A stretch of 64,000 nt of DNA. Source: Fischerella sp. PCC 9431. GTDB taxonomy: Bacteria; Cyanobacteriota; Cyanobacteriia; Cyanobacteriales; Nostocaceae. Positions 18,110 through 27,747 of the stretch are shown one piece after another. The stretch's first letter is position 1. Every line of letters begins with the position of its first letter. Made by a program: the position numbers and the translations under genes. The stretch lies in assembly GCF_000447295.1 (NCBI RefSeq), contig NZ_KE650771.1:5911559-5975558 (forward strand), in the 5' to 3' direction. The notes under the pieces were generated by a model. It saw only the letters and a list, made by a program, of their open reading frames with translations. It searched no databases and had not been told where the DNA came from.

Positions 18110-19042
18110 TTATAAATTCTCGTAAGTAAGTTGTGGATCTGCCCAGTTTGTTGCTTCTAAGAATTCGCTAAATGTAGTTAAAAGTCCAGGAAACTCTGCT
18201 CGCAGGCGCTCAACATCAGCTTGATAACCTTTGTGCCGATACCATTGTATTAAATTAAACAAGTCTTTGCGGAAGAGAAGTAAGAAAATCCACGGTGCAA
18301 CTTCCTTATGAACAACAGTCATTCCCTGCACTTTGGAAAATTCTGCCACCATTTGTTTGGGAGTCAACACATCACCAGCAAGTTCTATCTCTTGACCTAT
18401 GTACTGAGCAGAATTTTTGATCACATAAGCTGCGATTCGACCCATGTCTTTAGTTGTGATCAAATGTATGGGTTTGTCCGGTTGAATGGAAAAAGGAAAG
18501 ACTCCCTTGAGGATAGACGGTCGTGTATACTGCTTCCAAAACTCCTCCATAAACAAGCAGGCTCGTAACATAGTTGTTGGTAAGCCGGCTTCTTGAAAAA
18601 CCTGTTCTACTTGATATTTTTGCTCTATGTGACGAATTCCCGATTTTCTGTCTGCTCCTCCTGCGGAATTATATACCAAATGTTTGATGTCAGCTTGTTT
18701 GGCAGCTTGGGCAACTCGCTTTGCTCTTTCTATTTCTCGCGGGTCAGGTTTAGCGGCGTCAGCAGTAGTAGCGTGACAGTAAACAGCTGAAATATCTGCA
18801 AAGGCTGGTGAAAGAGAGTCCTCGTCATCTAAATTCGCCTCTACAAGCTCTACTCCTGCATTGCTCATTTTTAATAAGGAGGAACGGTTGAGGTCAATTT
18901 TTCTGGTGAGCGCACGTAAATTTCTGACTCCCTGTTCCAGAAATCCCTTCACTACATTTTTGCCTGTACCACCAGTAACTCCAATGAGTAATATTTTGCT
19001 GAGATCTGCTTGCTGTGGGATTTGACCATTATCTAAAGCCAT
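18110..19042 (-). CDS. NmrA-like NAD(P)-binding protein (atypical SDR)
   Basis: About 310 residues from the ATG at 19042; the GTG at 19051 is possible but not needed. The N-terminal Rossmann motif is ILLIGVTGGTGKNVVKGF (GxxGxxG type). The YNSAGGADRKSG stretch replaces the Tyr-x-x-x-Lys catalytic motif, as in atypical SDR/NmrA proteins, which may act as redox sensors or reductases. MLRACLFMEEFW and the ITTKDMGRIAAYVI stretch are also typical of the family. The C-terminal 50 residues are helical and less conserved. The specific role is unknown. Confidence 0.75.
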   Translation of the reverse strand: MALDNGQIPQQADLSKILLIGVTGGTGKNVVKGFLEQGVRNLRALTRKIDLNRSSLLKMSNAGVELVEANLDDEDSLSPAFADISAVYCHATTADAAKPDPREIERAKRVAQAAKQADIKHLVYNSAGGADRKSGIRHIEQKYQVEQVFQEAGLPTTMLRACLFMEEFWKQYTRPSILKGVFPFSIQPDKPIHLITTKDMGRIAAYVIKNSAQYIGQEIELAGDVLTPKQMVAEFSKVQGMTVVHKEVAPWIFLLLFRKDLFNLIQWYRHKGYQADVERLRAEFPGLLTTFSEFLEATNWADPQLTYENL

Positions 19043-19118
19043 AATTTTCACCCCAACCTACGCTGATTTTTCTGGTTGAACATTTGAGGACTTTAGTCCT
19101 CACTACAAACTCAGATTT

Positions 19119-20714
19119 TTAAGCAGTGACTTCCTCTTGCTTTGATTGATTTTGCAACCAAGTGTATAGGCGATTTAAGGCATTAACATACGCTTGCGCT
19201 GATGCCACAATAATATCCGTATTCGCCGCATGTCCTGAAAAAACTCTATCTTCATACTTTAGACGAATAGTTACTTCTCCTATGGCGTCTATTCCAGCAG
19301 TGACTGACTGCACAGAAAACTCTATTAATTGGTTAGGTACATTGACAACACGGTTAATGGCTTTATAAACCGCATCTACGGGACCTGTACCAATCGCAGC
19401 ATCAATTAATTCTTCACCTTCTGGGTTACGTAGGGTAACTGTAGCTGTGGGTTTAGCATTGCTACCACAGGAAACTTGCACTAACTCTAACTTAAATAGA
19501 TCTGGAGCTTGTTGAATTTCATCATTCACAATTGCTTCCAAATCCCAATCTGTAATTTCTTTCTTTTTATCTGCTACTTCTTTAAATCTGACGAATGCTT
19601 TATTTAATTCTGTTTCTGTTGGTTCATAACCTAATTCTCGCAGACGTGTGCGGAAAGCATTTCTACCAGAATGTTTACCCAAAACTATTTGATTTTCTGT
19701 TAAACCAATTAATTGGGCGTCCATAATTTCATAGGTGAGCTTGTTTTTCAGCACACCATCTTGGTGAATTCCCGACTCGTGAGCGAAAGCATTTGCACCA
19801 ACAATTGCTTTGTTTGGCTGCACCAGCAATCCTGTTAAATTAGAAACCATGCGCGAGGTTCTATAAATCTGCTTGGTGTCGATATTTGTGAGTGGTTCTT
19901 CGGATTCTACTGGACGTCCTAAGAAAGAATTAAAATATTGTCGCCGCACATGTAACGCCATGACTAATTCTTCTAGTGATGCGTTTCCGGCTCTTTCTCC
20001 TATACCATTAATGGTACATTCTAACTGTCTAGCACCATTTTTGACTGCTTCTAAAAAGTTCGCTACAGCTAAACCTAAATCATCATGTCCGTGAACAGAA
20101 ATAATTGCTTGATCAATATTGGAAACGTTTTCTTTTATTCCTTTTATTAAGGCTCCAAATTCGCTTGGAGTTGTGTAACCGACAGTATCGGGGATGTTAA
20201 CTGTTGTTGCACCAGCTGCGATCGCTCTTTCTAAAACTTCATAGAGAAATTCTGGCTCGGAACGTCCTGCATCTTCCGGAGAAAATTCTATATCATCAGT
20301 AAAGCTTTTGGCATAAGCAACCATTTCTTCGGCGATCGCTAATACCTCTTGCCTAGTTTTTTTCAGCTTGTATTTTAGGTGAATATCAGAAGTTGCTATA
20401 AAGGTATGAATTCTATTTTTTGCAGCTGGTTGAATGGCTTGGGCTGCTGCTTTAATATCATCTTCTCTTGCTCTTGCCAAACTACAAATTACAGGCCCAT
20501 TTTCTGTCCCTACAATTTGAGCAATTTTATTAACTGCTTCAAAATCTCCCGGACTTGCAAACGCAAAACCTGCTTCAATTACATCCACTCCTAGACGTGC
20601 TAATTGCTTGGCAATAGTCAGTTTTTCATCTATATTTAAAGTCGCACCCGGACATTGTTCGCCATCTCTAAGAGTTGTGTCAAATATAATAATTTTTTCT
20701 GATTGATTTTTCAT
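19119..20714 (-). CDS. leuA: 2-isopropylmalate synthase
   Basis: A 531-residue enzyme that commits 2-oxoisovalerate to leucine synthesis. The N-terminal TIM barrel has [18 protein letters not shown]-like [25 protein letters not shown] and [17 protein letters not shown]. The C-terminal part carries the LeuA dimer regulatory domain (about residues 370-520), so feedback inhibition by leucine is expected. The length matches the standard bacterial form. No T-box or leader peptide was recognised upstream (20715-20804). Confidence 0.96.
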   Translation of the reverse strand: MKNQSEKIIIFDTTLRDGEQCPGATLNIDEKLTIAKQLARLGVDVIEAGFAFASPGDFEAVNKIAQIVGTENGPVICSLARAREDDIKAAAQAIQPAAKNRIHTFIATSDIHLKYKLKKTRQEVLAIAEEMVAYAKSFTDDIEFSPEDAGRSEPEFLYEVLERAIAAGATTVNIPDTVGYTTPSEFGALIKGIKENVSNIDQAIISVHGHDDLGLAVANFLEAVKNGARQLECTINGIGERAGNASLEELVMALHVRRQYFNSFLGRPVESEEPLTNIDTKQIYRTSRMVSNLTGLLVQPNKAIVGANAFAHESGIHQDGVLKNKLTYEIMDAQLIGLTENQIVLGKHSGRNAFRTRLRELGYEPTETELNKAFVRFKEVADKKKEITDWDLEAIVNDEIQQAPDLFKLELVQVSCGSNAKPTATVTLRNPEGEELIDAAIGTGPVDAVYKAINRVVNVPNQLIEFSVQSVTAGIDAIGEVTIRLKYEDRVFSGHAANTDIIVASAQAYVNALNRLYTWLQNQSKQEEVTA

Positions 20715-20804
20715 TGGCTGCTAGTTGTTGAGAATTTACTTATGGCTTAAAATACCTTAAAACTTAATTTTTTTGTTTTTATAATTTGTAAATAGATGTC
20801 AAAT

Positions 20805-21329
20805 TTACAATGCATCAACTTTTTCAATTTGGTCACGAATATCATTTAAATCTATATATCTATCGGTAGCATTACGTAATTCCCTGGCTATCATTCCCTC
20901 AGTTGATACAACTGTAATATGAGTATTTTTAGAACGTAATAATTCAATTGCTCTTTCAAAATCTCCATCTCCACTAAATAAAACTACTCGGTCATATTGG
21001 TCTACTGTGTTAAACATATCTACAACAATTTCTATATCTAAATTAGCCTTTTGTGAATAACGACCAGAAGAATCATCATAATATTCTTTGAGAACTTTAG
21101 TTCTTACTGTATATCCTAAACTAATTAGAGCATCTCTGAAACCTCGCTGATCTTGTTGATCTTTTAAGCCAGTGTACCAGAATGCATTTATTAAGGTTGT
21201 GTCTGGCTGCTCATGTCTGAAATATTCTAAGACTCGCCGCGGATCAAAAAACCAGCCATTTTTTTGTTGAGCATAGAACATATTATTTCCGTCTACAAAA
21301 ATAGACAGACGATTCATAGAGGAACCCAT
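20805..21329 (-). CDS. NYN domain protein (LabA-like/DUF88)
   Basis: 174 residues; the ATG at 21329 or at 21317 (MNRLSIFVDGNNMFY) could start it. The NYN fold of the PIN-like nuclease superfamily is shown by FVDGNNMFYAQ near the N-terminus, LDIEIVVDMFNTV and VVLFSGDGDFERAIELLRS, supplying the conserved acidic residues of a metal-dependent RNase site. LabA of Synechococcus modulates circadian output, but most homologues are uncharacterised. It lies upstream of leuA on the same strand with a 90-base gap. Confidence 0.85.
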   Translation of the reverse strand: MGSSMNRLSIFVDGNNMFYAQQKNGWFFDPRRVLEYFRHEQPDTTLINAFWYTGLKDQQDQRGFRDALISLGYTVRTKVLKEYYDDSSGRYSQKANLDIEIVVDMFNTVDQYDRVVLFSGDGDFERAIELLRSKNTHITVVSTEGMIARELRNATDRYIDLNDIRDQIEKVDAL

Positions 21330-22095
21330 AATAAAGTTACACCTAAGAAAATAGATAAAGTAGAATTTAGATTGAACAATAGATTATAGCAATTATAAAA
21401 TCACAAAATTGCTATTATCTATAAATTATAATGTCATATATAAGTTATATTTAACCCCTCTTAAAGTATAAAATTGTCGGAAACATAGTTATTAACGTTA
21501 ACCGAGTGCTTAACATTTTTCACACTTGGCACTGTTAATTGCACCCTGTAGCCAAAATTTACCAATAAAATTGACTTAAGTAACAGCTTATAACGACTGT
21601 ATATCAATTAAGTTTACTCCTAAAATGGTGTAATCTAGGCTGAGTGTAAGGTTGAGGTTGAGAATATTTCTTTAGACAGAGCAAAGACTACACACAATAC
21701 GAGATGACTGATCAGTAAAGCCTTTAAACTGAGAATACTTCTTCGGCGAGAGCAATGATTTCACTCTTACACACAGCGAATATAGTCGATTGGGGATCAA
21801 CTTCTGTGGAAGTGTATCCTTTAGAAGGAATAGGCGCTTACTCTATAGCAGTAATATTTCTTTGCGACCCATGTCTGGTTAGAAAAATAACTCTAGAAGG
21901 CTAAGTTAAGTCAAAATTCGGGTATTGTCTAGCTAATATGTCAAATATTTTCGTATTCACGAGTAATGGAACTTTGGTAAGAAATAAAGGTTAGTTTACA
22001 AATGTATAAGATTTTCATTGAAGCCAGATTTTAAGTTTATTGTTCTAAAAGAGTGTGTAAATAAATAAAATCATTAAATCAATGAGCAAGAGGAT
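21330..22095. other. 766-base gene-free region upstream of the CHASE2 kinase
   Basis: AT-rich DNA with no convincing coding sequence. Two similar segments, gagaatatttcttta... (from about 21659) and gagaatacttcttcg... (from about 21731), form an imperfect direct repeat with related gagcaa stretches behind them. This may be an old duplication, an operator region or part of an unrecognised RNA. Divergent promoters must lie here. Confidence 0.4.
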
Positions 22096-24489
22096 ATGGC
22101 AGAAGAACCTATATATACATTAGCTAAAAAAGATGTCTCAGCTGCCAATCAAACCTCAAGTAAATCAACAAAAGCAACTTTAACAACATCAGTACGTCAA
22201 ACTAAGCTGATGGCGCGTTTAGGTAATTTACTTGCTGGTAGTTGGGCTGTTGGAGCAGCGCTGCTGAGTGCTTACAGTTTTGGCTGGGTAGAATTACTAG
22301 AAAATCAAGCAAATTCTGTTTTTTTTATTCTCCGAGGCTCTGTAGTTCCAACGCAAGACATTGTAATTTTGGCAATTGACGAACAATCGATATCGGTACC
22401 AGGACAATATTACAAAACAGATCCGCAAACCTATGCTTACTTAGAACCATTGCAAGTTTTTCCTTATCGACGTGTAGCATATGCTCAAGTCATCGAAAAG
22501 CTAGTGCAAGCAGGGGCGCGTCATGTAGCGGTAGATTTGTTATTTGATTTACCAAGTAATAATCAAAACGATCGCAAATTGCAGGCTGTTTTGCAGCGTT
22601 ATGGAAGCAAAGTATCCTTAGCTGCAATTTATGAAAATACAGAAACTCATCAAGGTGTTTTTTGGCAACTCACCCAACCTCACCAAATGTTTCGTAAAAG
22701 TTCGGTGTCAGTTGGTTCAGTGAATTTTCCCAAAGAAGTAGATGATAAAGTACATCGTTTAGCGAGCGAATTTCCGAAATTATTAGAAGCGCAAGATGGT
22801 TTTGTTACCACAAATAAAATTCCCTCTTTTGACGAAGCAGTTTTAAGAGCAGCCCAAATTAATTATCCCCGACCAAAAGGCGATCGCATATATTTTTATG
22901 GCAGTGCGGGTACATTTGAGACGTATCCATTTTGGCATGTACTTGATCCAGAAAATTGGAATACTTATTTACAACAAGGAAAAGTATTCAAAGATAAAAT
23001 AGTCCTGATTGGAGTCACATCGCAAGCAGCAAAAGATTATTACTTAGTACCAGCAGCTTCTAGCTGGTTGTATCCAGAACCCATGTCAGGAGTGGAAATT
23101 CATGCCAATGCGATCGCAACTTTGATGGAAGGAAAAAGCATTGCCCAAGCAATTAATACATCACCTTTACGTGGTTTATTTGTATTTAGTTTAGTGGGCA
23201 TATGTGCAGTAGTTATTGCAAAAACAAAGCATGTAATCAGAAAATTTCTCTATAGCGTAATTCTGGCTATTAGTTGGGGAGGAATTAGTTATGTATTATT
23301 CATCTATGGTCAATTAATTGTTCCTGCTGCCATTCCGATGATTGCGATCGCTGCAATTGGTTTATCTTATTTGGCAACAGAAGCAGCGAAAGAAGTTTTC
23401 CGAAAACATCAATTATTAGTGATTTTTAATAAATACAAATCTTCTCCCGTTGTCCAAGAAATTATTAGTCAACAAGATGATTTACAAGGCTTACTCCAAG
23501 AACTAGACATAGCCTTATCAGGAAAAATTTTGGGCGGACGTTATAAAATAGTCAAAGTACTTGGTGCAGGAGGATTCAGCGAAACATACATAGCTGAAGA
23601 TATTCAACTTCCAGGTAATCCTTTATGTGTTGTCAAGCAACTAAAACCAGCTACTCATAAACCCGAACAATTGGCAGTTGCTAGACGACTGTTTAACGCA
23701 GAAGCTCAAACATTACAAAAGTTGGGAACATATAACCAAATACCCCAACTTTTAGCTTATTTTGAACAGGAAGAAGAATTTTATTTAGTTCAAGAATACA
23801 TTGATGGTCATGCTCTCAGTCAAGAAATGCCACCAGGTAAACAACTTGCAGAAGCTGAAGTTATCAATATTTTGCGTGAATTATTGCAAATATTGATATT
23901 TGTCCATCAAAATGGCGTGATTCACCGAGATATTAAACCTAGCAACATTATCCGCCGAGAATCAGATAATAAGCTGATATTGATTGACTTTGGTGCTGTT
24001 AAAGAAGTAACCACACAAATTTTGGGTAGTCAAGAACAAACCGCCTTTACAATTGGCATTGGTACTAAGGGTTATGCACCCAACGAACAATGTTTTGGGC
24101 GTCCGCAATATAATAGTGACATTTATGCAATTGGCATGATTGCGATTAAAGGGCTAACTGGTATCCCTCCTCATGAACTCGAAAAAGATACTGATGGTGA
24201 GTTGCAATGGATGCACAGAGCAAATGTTAGTCCTGCTTTGGCTGAAATTATTTCTAAAATGGTGCAGGAAGACTTTCAACAGCGTTATCAGTCTGCATCA
24301 GAACCAATACAAGCACTCAACGCTTTAATTAGTGATGAAAACACATATACTTTACCCAACAACTCATTGTTAGATTCCCTCTCATTGAAAGAGTCAGATA
24401 TTCTCACTACACCCTGGTTCGACGAATCCCTGGAAGATACTTTAGTACAAGAAAAAAGAGAAAAAGAAGACACAACAGATAAAAGCTGA
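22096..24489 (+). CDS. CHASE2-domain serine/threonine protein kinase
   Basis: A 797-residue membrane sensor kinase. After a first helix (about 45-65) comes an extracytoplasmic CHASE2 domain (about 75-355, with VILAIDEQSI and a GVEIHANAIATL stretch), then helices near 355-425. The kinase domain runs from about 479 to 740: GGRYKIVKVLGAGGFSETY, the VVKQLKP lysine, HRDIKPSNI near 609 and LIDFGAVKEV (DFG). All catalytic residues are present. CHASE2 domains are predicted to bind small extracellular ligands. It ends convergent with the FecR gene, a common partner of CHASE2 proteins. Confidence 0.92.
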   Translation: MAEEPIYTLAKKDVSAANQTSSKSTKATLTTSVRQTKLMARLGNLLAGSWAVGAALLSAYSFGWVELLENQANSVFFILRGSVVPTQDIVILAIDEQSISVPGQYYKTDPQTYAYLEPLQVFPYRRVAYAQVIEKLVQAGARHVAVDLLFDLPSNNQNDRKLQAVLQRYGSKVSLAAIYENTETHQGVFWQLTQPHQMFRKSSVSVGSVNFPKEVDDKVHRLASEFPKLLEAQDGFVTTNKIPSFDEAVLRAAQINYPRPKGDRIYFYGSAGTFETYPFWHVLDPENWNTYLQQGKVFKDKIVLIGVTSQAAKDYYLVPAASSWLYPEPMSGVEIHANAIATLMEGKSIAQAINTSPLRGLFVFSLVGICAVVIAKTKHVIRKFLYSVILAISWGGISYVLFIYGQLIVPAAIPMIAIAAIGLSYLATEAAKEVFRKHQLLVIFNKYKSSPVVQEIISQQDDLQGLLQELDIALSGKILGGRYKIVKVLGAGGFSETYIAEDIQLPGNPLCVVKQLKPATHKPEQLAVARRLFNAEAQTLQKLGTYNQIPQLLAYFEQEEEFYLVQEYIDGHALSQEMPPGKQLAEAEVINILRELLQILIFVHQNGVIHRDIKPSNIIRRESDNKLILIDFGAVKEVTTQILGSQEQTAFTIGIGTKGYAPNEQCFGRPQYNSDIYAIGMIAIKGLTGIPPHELEKDTDGELQWMHRANVSPALAEIISKMVQEDFQQRYQSASEPIQALNALISDENTYTLPNNSLLDSLSLKESDILTTPWFDESLEDTLVQEKREKEDTTDKS

Positions 24490-24567
24490 CTGTGCGAATT
24501 GAAATTTTGGATTCAAGAAAAAATCTGAAATCTAAAATAGATTTTTGCAGAAATTAGAAAAACCTAA

Positions 24568-24612
24568 AGGGTAAAAGGGAAAAGAAAATTAGCATCCTTT
24601 TTACCCTATTAA
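24568..24612. terminator. Bidirectional terminator-like hairpin
   Basis: agggtaaaagg at 24568-24578 pairs with cctttttaccct at 24596-24607, between the converging kinase and FecR genes. It is flanked by A-rich sequence on one side and T-rich on the other, which fits termination in both directions. Confidence 0.55.
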
Positions 24613-24646
24613 ATTTTTCTGGTGCTTGTATTAAACCACCCTTGGT

Positions 24647-27106
24647 CTACTGATTTGTTGGAGGTCCTGGTGTTACTCCAGTCGATTCCACAGGTGTGGG
24701 TGTAGGTGGTGTTTGTTGTGGTTCTGGAGTTGTGTTAACTCCAGTTGATTCCACAGGTGTGGGTGTAGGTGGTGTTTGTTGTGGTTCTGGAGTTGTGTTA
24801 ACTCCAGTCGAGTTCGATGGAGGTGTAGATGTTTGTGGCTCCGGAGTTGTATTTGAACCAGTTGAGTTGGATGGAGGTGTAGATGTTTGTGGCTCCGGAG
24901 TTGTATTTGAACCAGTTGAGTTGGATGGAGTTGAGTTTGACCCGGTCGAGTTGGATGGAGTTGTGTTTGACCCGGTCGAGTTGGATGGAGTTGTGTTCGA
25001 CCCGGTCGAGTTGGATGGAGTTGTATTTGAACCAGTCGAGTTAGACGGGGGTGTAGATGTTTGTGGCTCTGGAGTTGTGTTTGAACCAGTTGAGTTGGAT
25101 GGAGTTGTGTTCGACCCAGTCGAGTTAGACGGGGGTGTAGATGTTTGTGGCTTCGGAGTTGTGTTTGACCCAGTTGAGTTGGATGGAGTTGTGTTCGACC
25201 CAGTTGAGTTGGATGGAGTTGTGTTTGACCCGGTCGAGTTGGATGGAGTTGTGTTTGACCCGGTCGAGTTGGATGGAGTTGAGTTTGAACCAGTCGAGTT
25301 GGATGGAGTTGTGTTCGACCCGGTCGAGTTGGATGGAGTTGTATTTGAACCAGTCGAGTTAGACGGGGGTGTAGATGTTTGTGGCTCTGGAGTTGTGTTC
25401 GACCCGGTTGAGTTAGATGGAGTTGTGTTCGATCCGGTCGAGTTAGATGGAGTTGTGTTCGACCCGGTCGAGTTAGATGGAGTTGTATTTGAACCAGTCG
25501 AGTTAGACGGGGGTGTAGATGTTTGTGGCTCTGGAGTTGTGTTTGAACCAGTTGAGTTGGATGGAGTTGTGTTCGACCCGGTCGAGTTAGATGGAGTTGT
25601 GTTTGACCCGGTCGAGTTAGATGGAGTTGTATTTGAACCAGTCGAGTTGGATGGAGTTGTATTTGAACCAGTCGAGTTAGACGGGGGTGTAGATGTTTGT
25701 GGCTCTGGAGTTGTGTTTGAACCAGTTGAGTTGGATGGAGTTGTATTTGAACCAGTCGAGTTGGATGGAGTTGTATTTGAGCCAGTCGAGTTGGATGGAG
25801 TTGTATTTGAGCCAGTCGAGTTAGATGGAGTTGTGTTTGACCCGGTCGAGTTGGACGGAGGTGTAGATGTTTGTGGTTCTGGGTTGTTTGATCCCGTTGA
25901 GTTAGAAGTCGATGAAGATGTACCTGATTTCGGTTTATCAGTTGTGTTTGGTGTAGTGGAATCAGGAAAAGGGGGTGGAGTGTCTACTTTCTTTTGGTCG
26001 CTTGTGTTTGTCTGTGTGGGTGTTTTTTGATTGTTGGAATTATTTTGGTCGCTTGTGTTTGTCTGTGTGGGTGTTTTTTGATTGTTGGAATTATTTTGGT
26101 CGCTTGTGTTTGTCTGTGTGGGTGTTTTTTGATTGTTGGAATTATTTTGGTCGCTTGTGTTCGTCTGTGTGGGTGTTTTTTGATTGTTGGAATTATTGTT
26201 GGAATTAGTAGTGTTATTTGTTGACTGTGTACTAGTTTGTTGGTTGTTACTATCTTTCTGTTGTGTCGTGTTTGTCCCGTTTTGTCCTGATGTGCGAGAG
26301 GAGTTTGTAGAAGTTTGTGTGCTACCAGTGTTACTAGAAGAATCTGAAATAGTGGGTGTTAACTTTGTAAAAGATGGATTCTCTATGATTTTTTGACCAG
26401 AAACTGGTTGTTGAGAATTCACTGCTTCGGCTGTTTCGGCTTGAACTTTAGCGATCGCCGGGTCTGAATTCGATTGTTCCTGTCGAGGTAAATCCAACCC
26501 TCGTACCATATCGCTAGTTTCATAAAAAGTTCTTAGGTCAAAATCGTACAACCCTTGAAATTGACCTTTGACTACAACAAGCATTTGGCCTGCTTTTAGT
26601 TCCTGACCCTGAGAAGCATCTTTATTGAAAACTTCAATCCCGCTATTTGTTAATGCTGCTACGACTGTAGTATCTTTCTTTTCATCGTAGCGGACAAATA
26701 ATGCGGAACCACGAATTGCTGCTGCTGCATTTGGTGTGTTTACCCGTGTTCGCCCCTGTCCTGGTGGAATTAATAGCAAGACAGTACCATTGGTCAAGCG
26801 AAAATTCCGTGTCTTTGGTAAGAATCGAAATATTGCTTGTTCTCCAACTCTTGCTAAAGAACCATCATTAAAACGCAATTCTGCTAGAGAGGCTCTGCCA
26901 GTGGACAGTCCGTCCCCCGGTATTATAGCATCTGACTTGCGTGCTCGGCGCTTAGGTTGCTTGTAGGGCATGAGCTGTACCACATTACGAAGATTTTGGA
27001 TCACAGCCCTAGTTAGAGGTGTTGTTGCAGCAGCTTGTTCTGGCAAAGGTAACACCGCAGTTCCCCAGCAGCCAGCCACCAAGAATGGGAGTAATTTACG
27101 AAACAT
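24647..27106 (-). CDS. FecR-domain secreted protein with long Ser/Thr/Asn/Pro repeat tail
   Basis: 819 residues. A signal peptide (about 1-27) precedes a FecR domain (about 60-200) with DGLSTGRASLAELRFNDGSLARVGEQAIFRFLP and RVNTPNAAAAIRGSALFVRY. Residues from about 230 on are low-complexity. Four 17-residue units (NNSNNQKTPTQTNTSDQ type) are followed by about 30 copies of the decamer PSNSTGSNTT, broken by PEPQTSTP linkers, then two PEPQQTPPTPTPVESTGVN units. The tail could be an extended, perhaps O-glycosylated, surface stalk. No anchor is seen. Copy number probably varies between strains. Neighbours suggest a shared surface-sensing role. Confidence 0.88.
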   Translation of the reverse strand: MFRKLLPFLVAGCWGTAVLPLPEQAAATTPLTRAVIQNLRNVVQLMPYKQPKRRARKSDAIIPGDGLSTGRASLAELRFNDGSLARVGEQAIFRFLPKTRNFRLTNGTVLLLIPPGQGRTRVNTPNAAAAIRGSALFVRYDEKKDTTVVAALTNSGIEVFNKDASQGQELKAGQMLVVVKGQFQGLYDFDLRTFYETSDMVRGLDLPRQEQSNSDPAIAKVQAETAEAVNSQQPVSGQKIIENPSFTKLTPTISDSSSNTGSTQTSTNSSRTSGQNGTNTTQQKDSNNQQTSTQSTNNTTNSNNNSNNQKTPTQTNTSDQNNSNNQKTPTQTNTSDQNNSNNQKTPTQTNTSDQNNSNNQKTPTQTNTSDQKKVDTPPPFPDSTTPNTTDKPKSGTSSSTSNSTGSNNPEPQTSTPPSNSTGSNTTPSNSTGSNTTPSNSTGSNTTPSNSTGSNTTPSNSTGSNTTPEPQTSTPPSNSTGSNTTPSNSTGSNTTPSNSTGSNTTPSNSTGSNTTPSNSTGSNTTPEPQTSTPPSNSTGSNTTPSNSTGSNTTPSNSTGSNTTPSNSTGSNTTPEPQTSTPPSNSTGSNTTPSNSTGSNTTPSNSTGSNSTPSNSTGSNTTPSNSTGSNTTPSNSTGSNTTPSNSTGSNTTPKPQTSTPPSNSTGSNTTPSNSTGSNTTPEPQTSTPPSNSTGSNTTPSNSTGSNTTPSNSTGSNTTPSNSTGSNSTPSNSTGSNTTPEPQTSTPPSNSTGSNTTPEPQTSTPPSNSTGVNTTPEPQQTPPTPTPVESTGVNTTPEPQQTPPTPTPVESTGVTPGPPTNQ
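24690..26210. repeat. Coding minisatellite in the FecR gene
   Basis: About 1.5 kb of tandem repeats: a 30-base unit (encoding PSNSTGSNTT, about 30 copies) and, at about 26000-26200, four nearly identical 51-base units. The repeat is free of stops on the opposite strand too, which produces a long false open frame at 24696-26030. Such arrays are prone to length change by slippage or recombination and to misassembly. Confidence 0.9.
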
Positions 27107-27747
27107 TTTTTTGGAGCCTCGGTAATTTCACTAATGCCAAAGCAGTGTAAATTAAGTCTTTTTAATCAAAAAATTGCGGTTTTTTAATTATTCTCCTATA
27201 GCAAGATTCTCCTACAATTTTTTGTTGAAATACATTTAATTTCTCAATAGATAAAAACATGCAAATTGACTATTACTAAAATTATTTAAATATTATCAGA
27301 AAAATTTTACTGATAAGATTACAGGAGGGCGATTATATCATTAATTTGCAAATAACAATCAAATAAATAATCATTTACAATGACCGATACTTCCTCCCAG
27401 GGTACAAGAAAGCTGATAGATCTTGGGACTCAATCCGCAATCTAAAATCCACGCATCCTTAAGGCTCTTAATTTATCCGTAGAGTCAATTCCATTTTCCA
27501 AAATCTAAAATCTAAAATAGTTTGACACAAGTCGCTCAAAATATAAAATATTCATGTTACATCACCAATTTCACATTGTCAGATAATTTGGTTACAAGGC
27601 GGGTTACATTGAAAAAATCAAACTTTTTCTCTTAATTCTTTACCCTTTTCCCACTTGTCAATGTTTTGTCAATGTTATGTGACTCAATACTAGGCAGGAA
27701 CTTCTTAAGAAGTTTATAGGTCTAATTTTTGGAAAACAGATTTGAGT
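27107..27747. other. Divergent intergenic region
   Basis: About 640 AT-rich bases between the divergent FecR and barrel genes. It includes a copy of the dispersed ccaaaatctaaaatctaaaat repeat (about 27490-27518) and the direct repeat tgtcaatgtt (about 27657-27676). No coding sequence seen. Promoters for both genes are expected here. Confidence 0.45.

Noticed and set aside
20715-20804. Leucine leader peptide or T-box ahead of leuA
   Set aside because: Only 90 AT-rich bases, without a Leu-codon run, T-box sequence or terminator hairpin.
24696-26030. 444-codon open frame on the plus strand
   Set aside because: It lies antisense to the FecR gene and is open only because the 30-base coding repeat lacks stops in that frame too. 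The translation is a monotonous VVFDPVELDG repeat without start signals.
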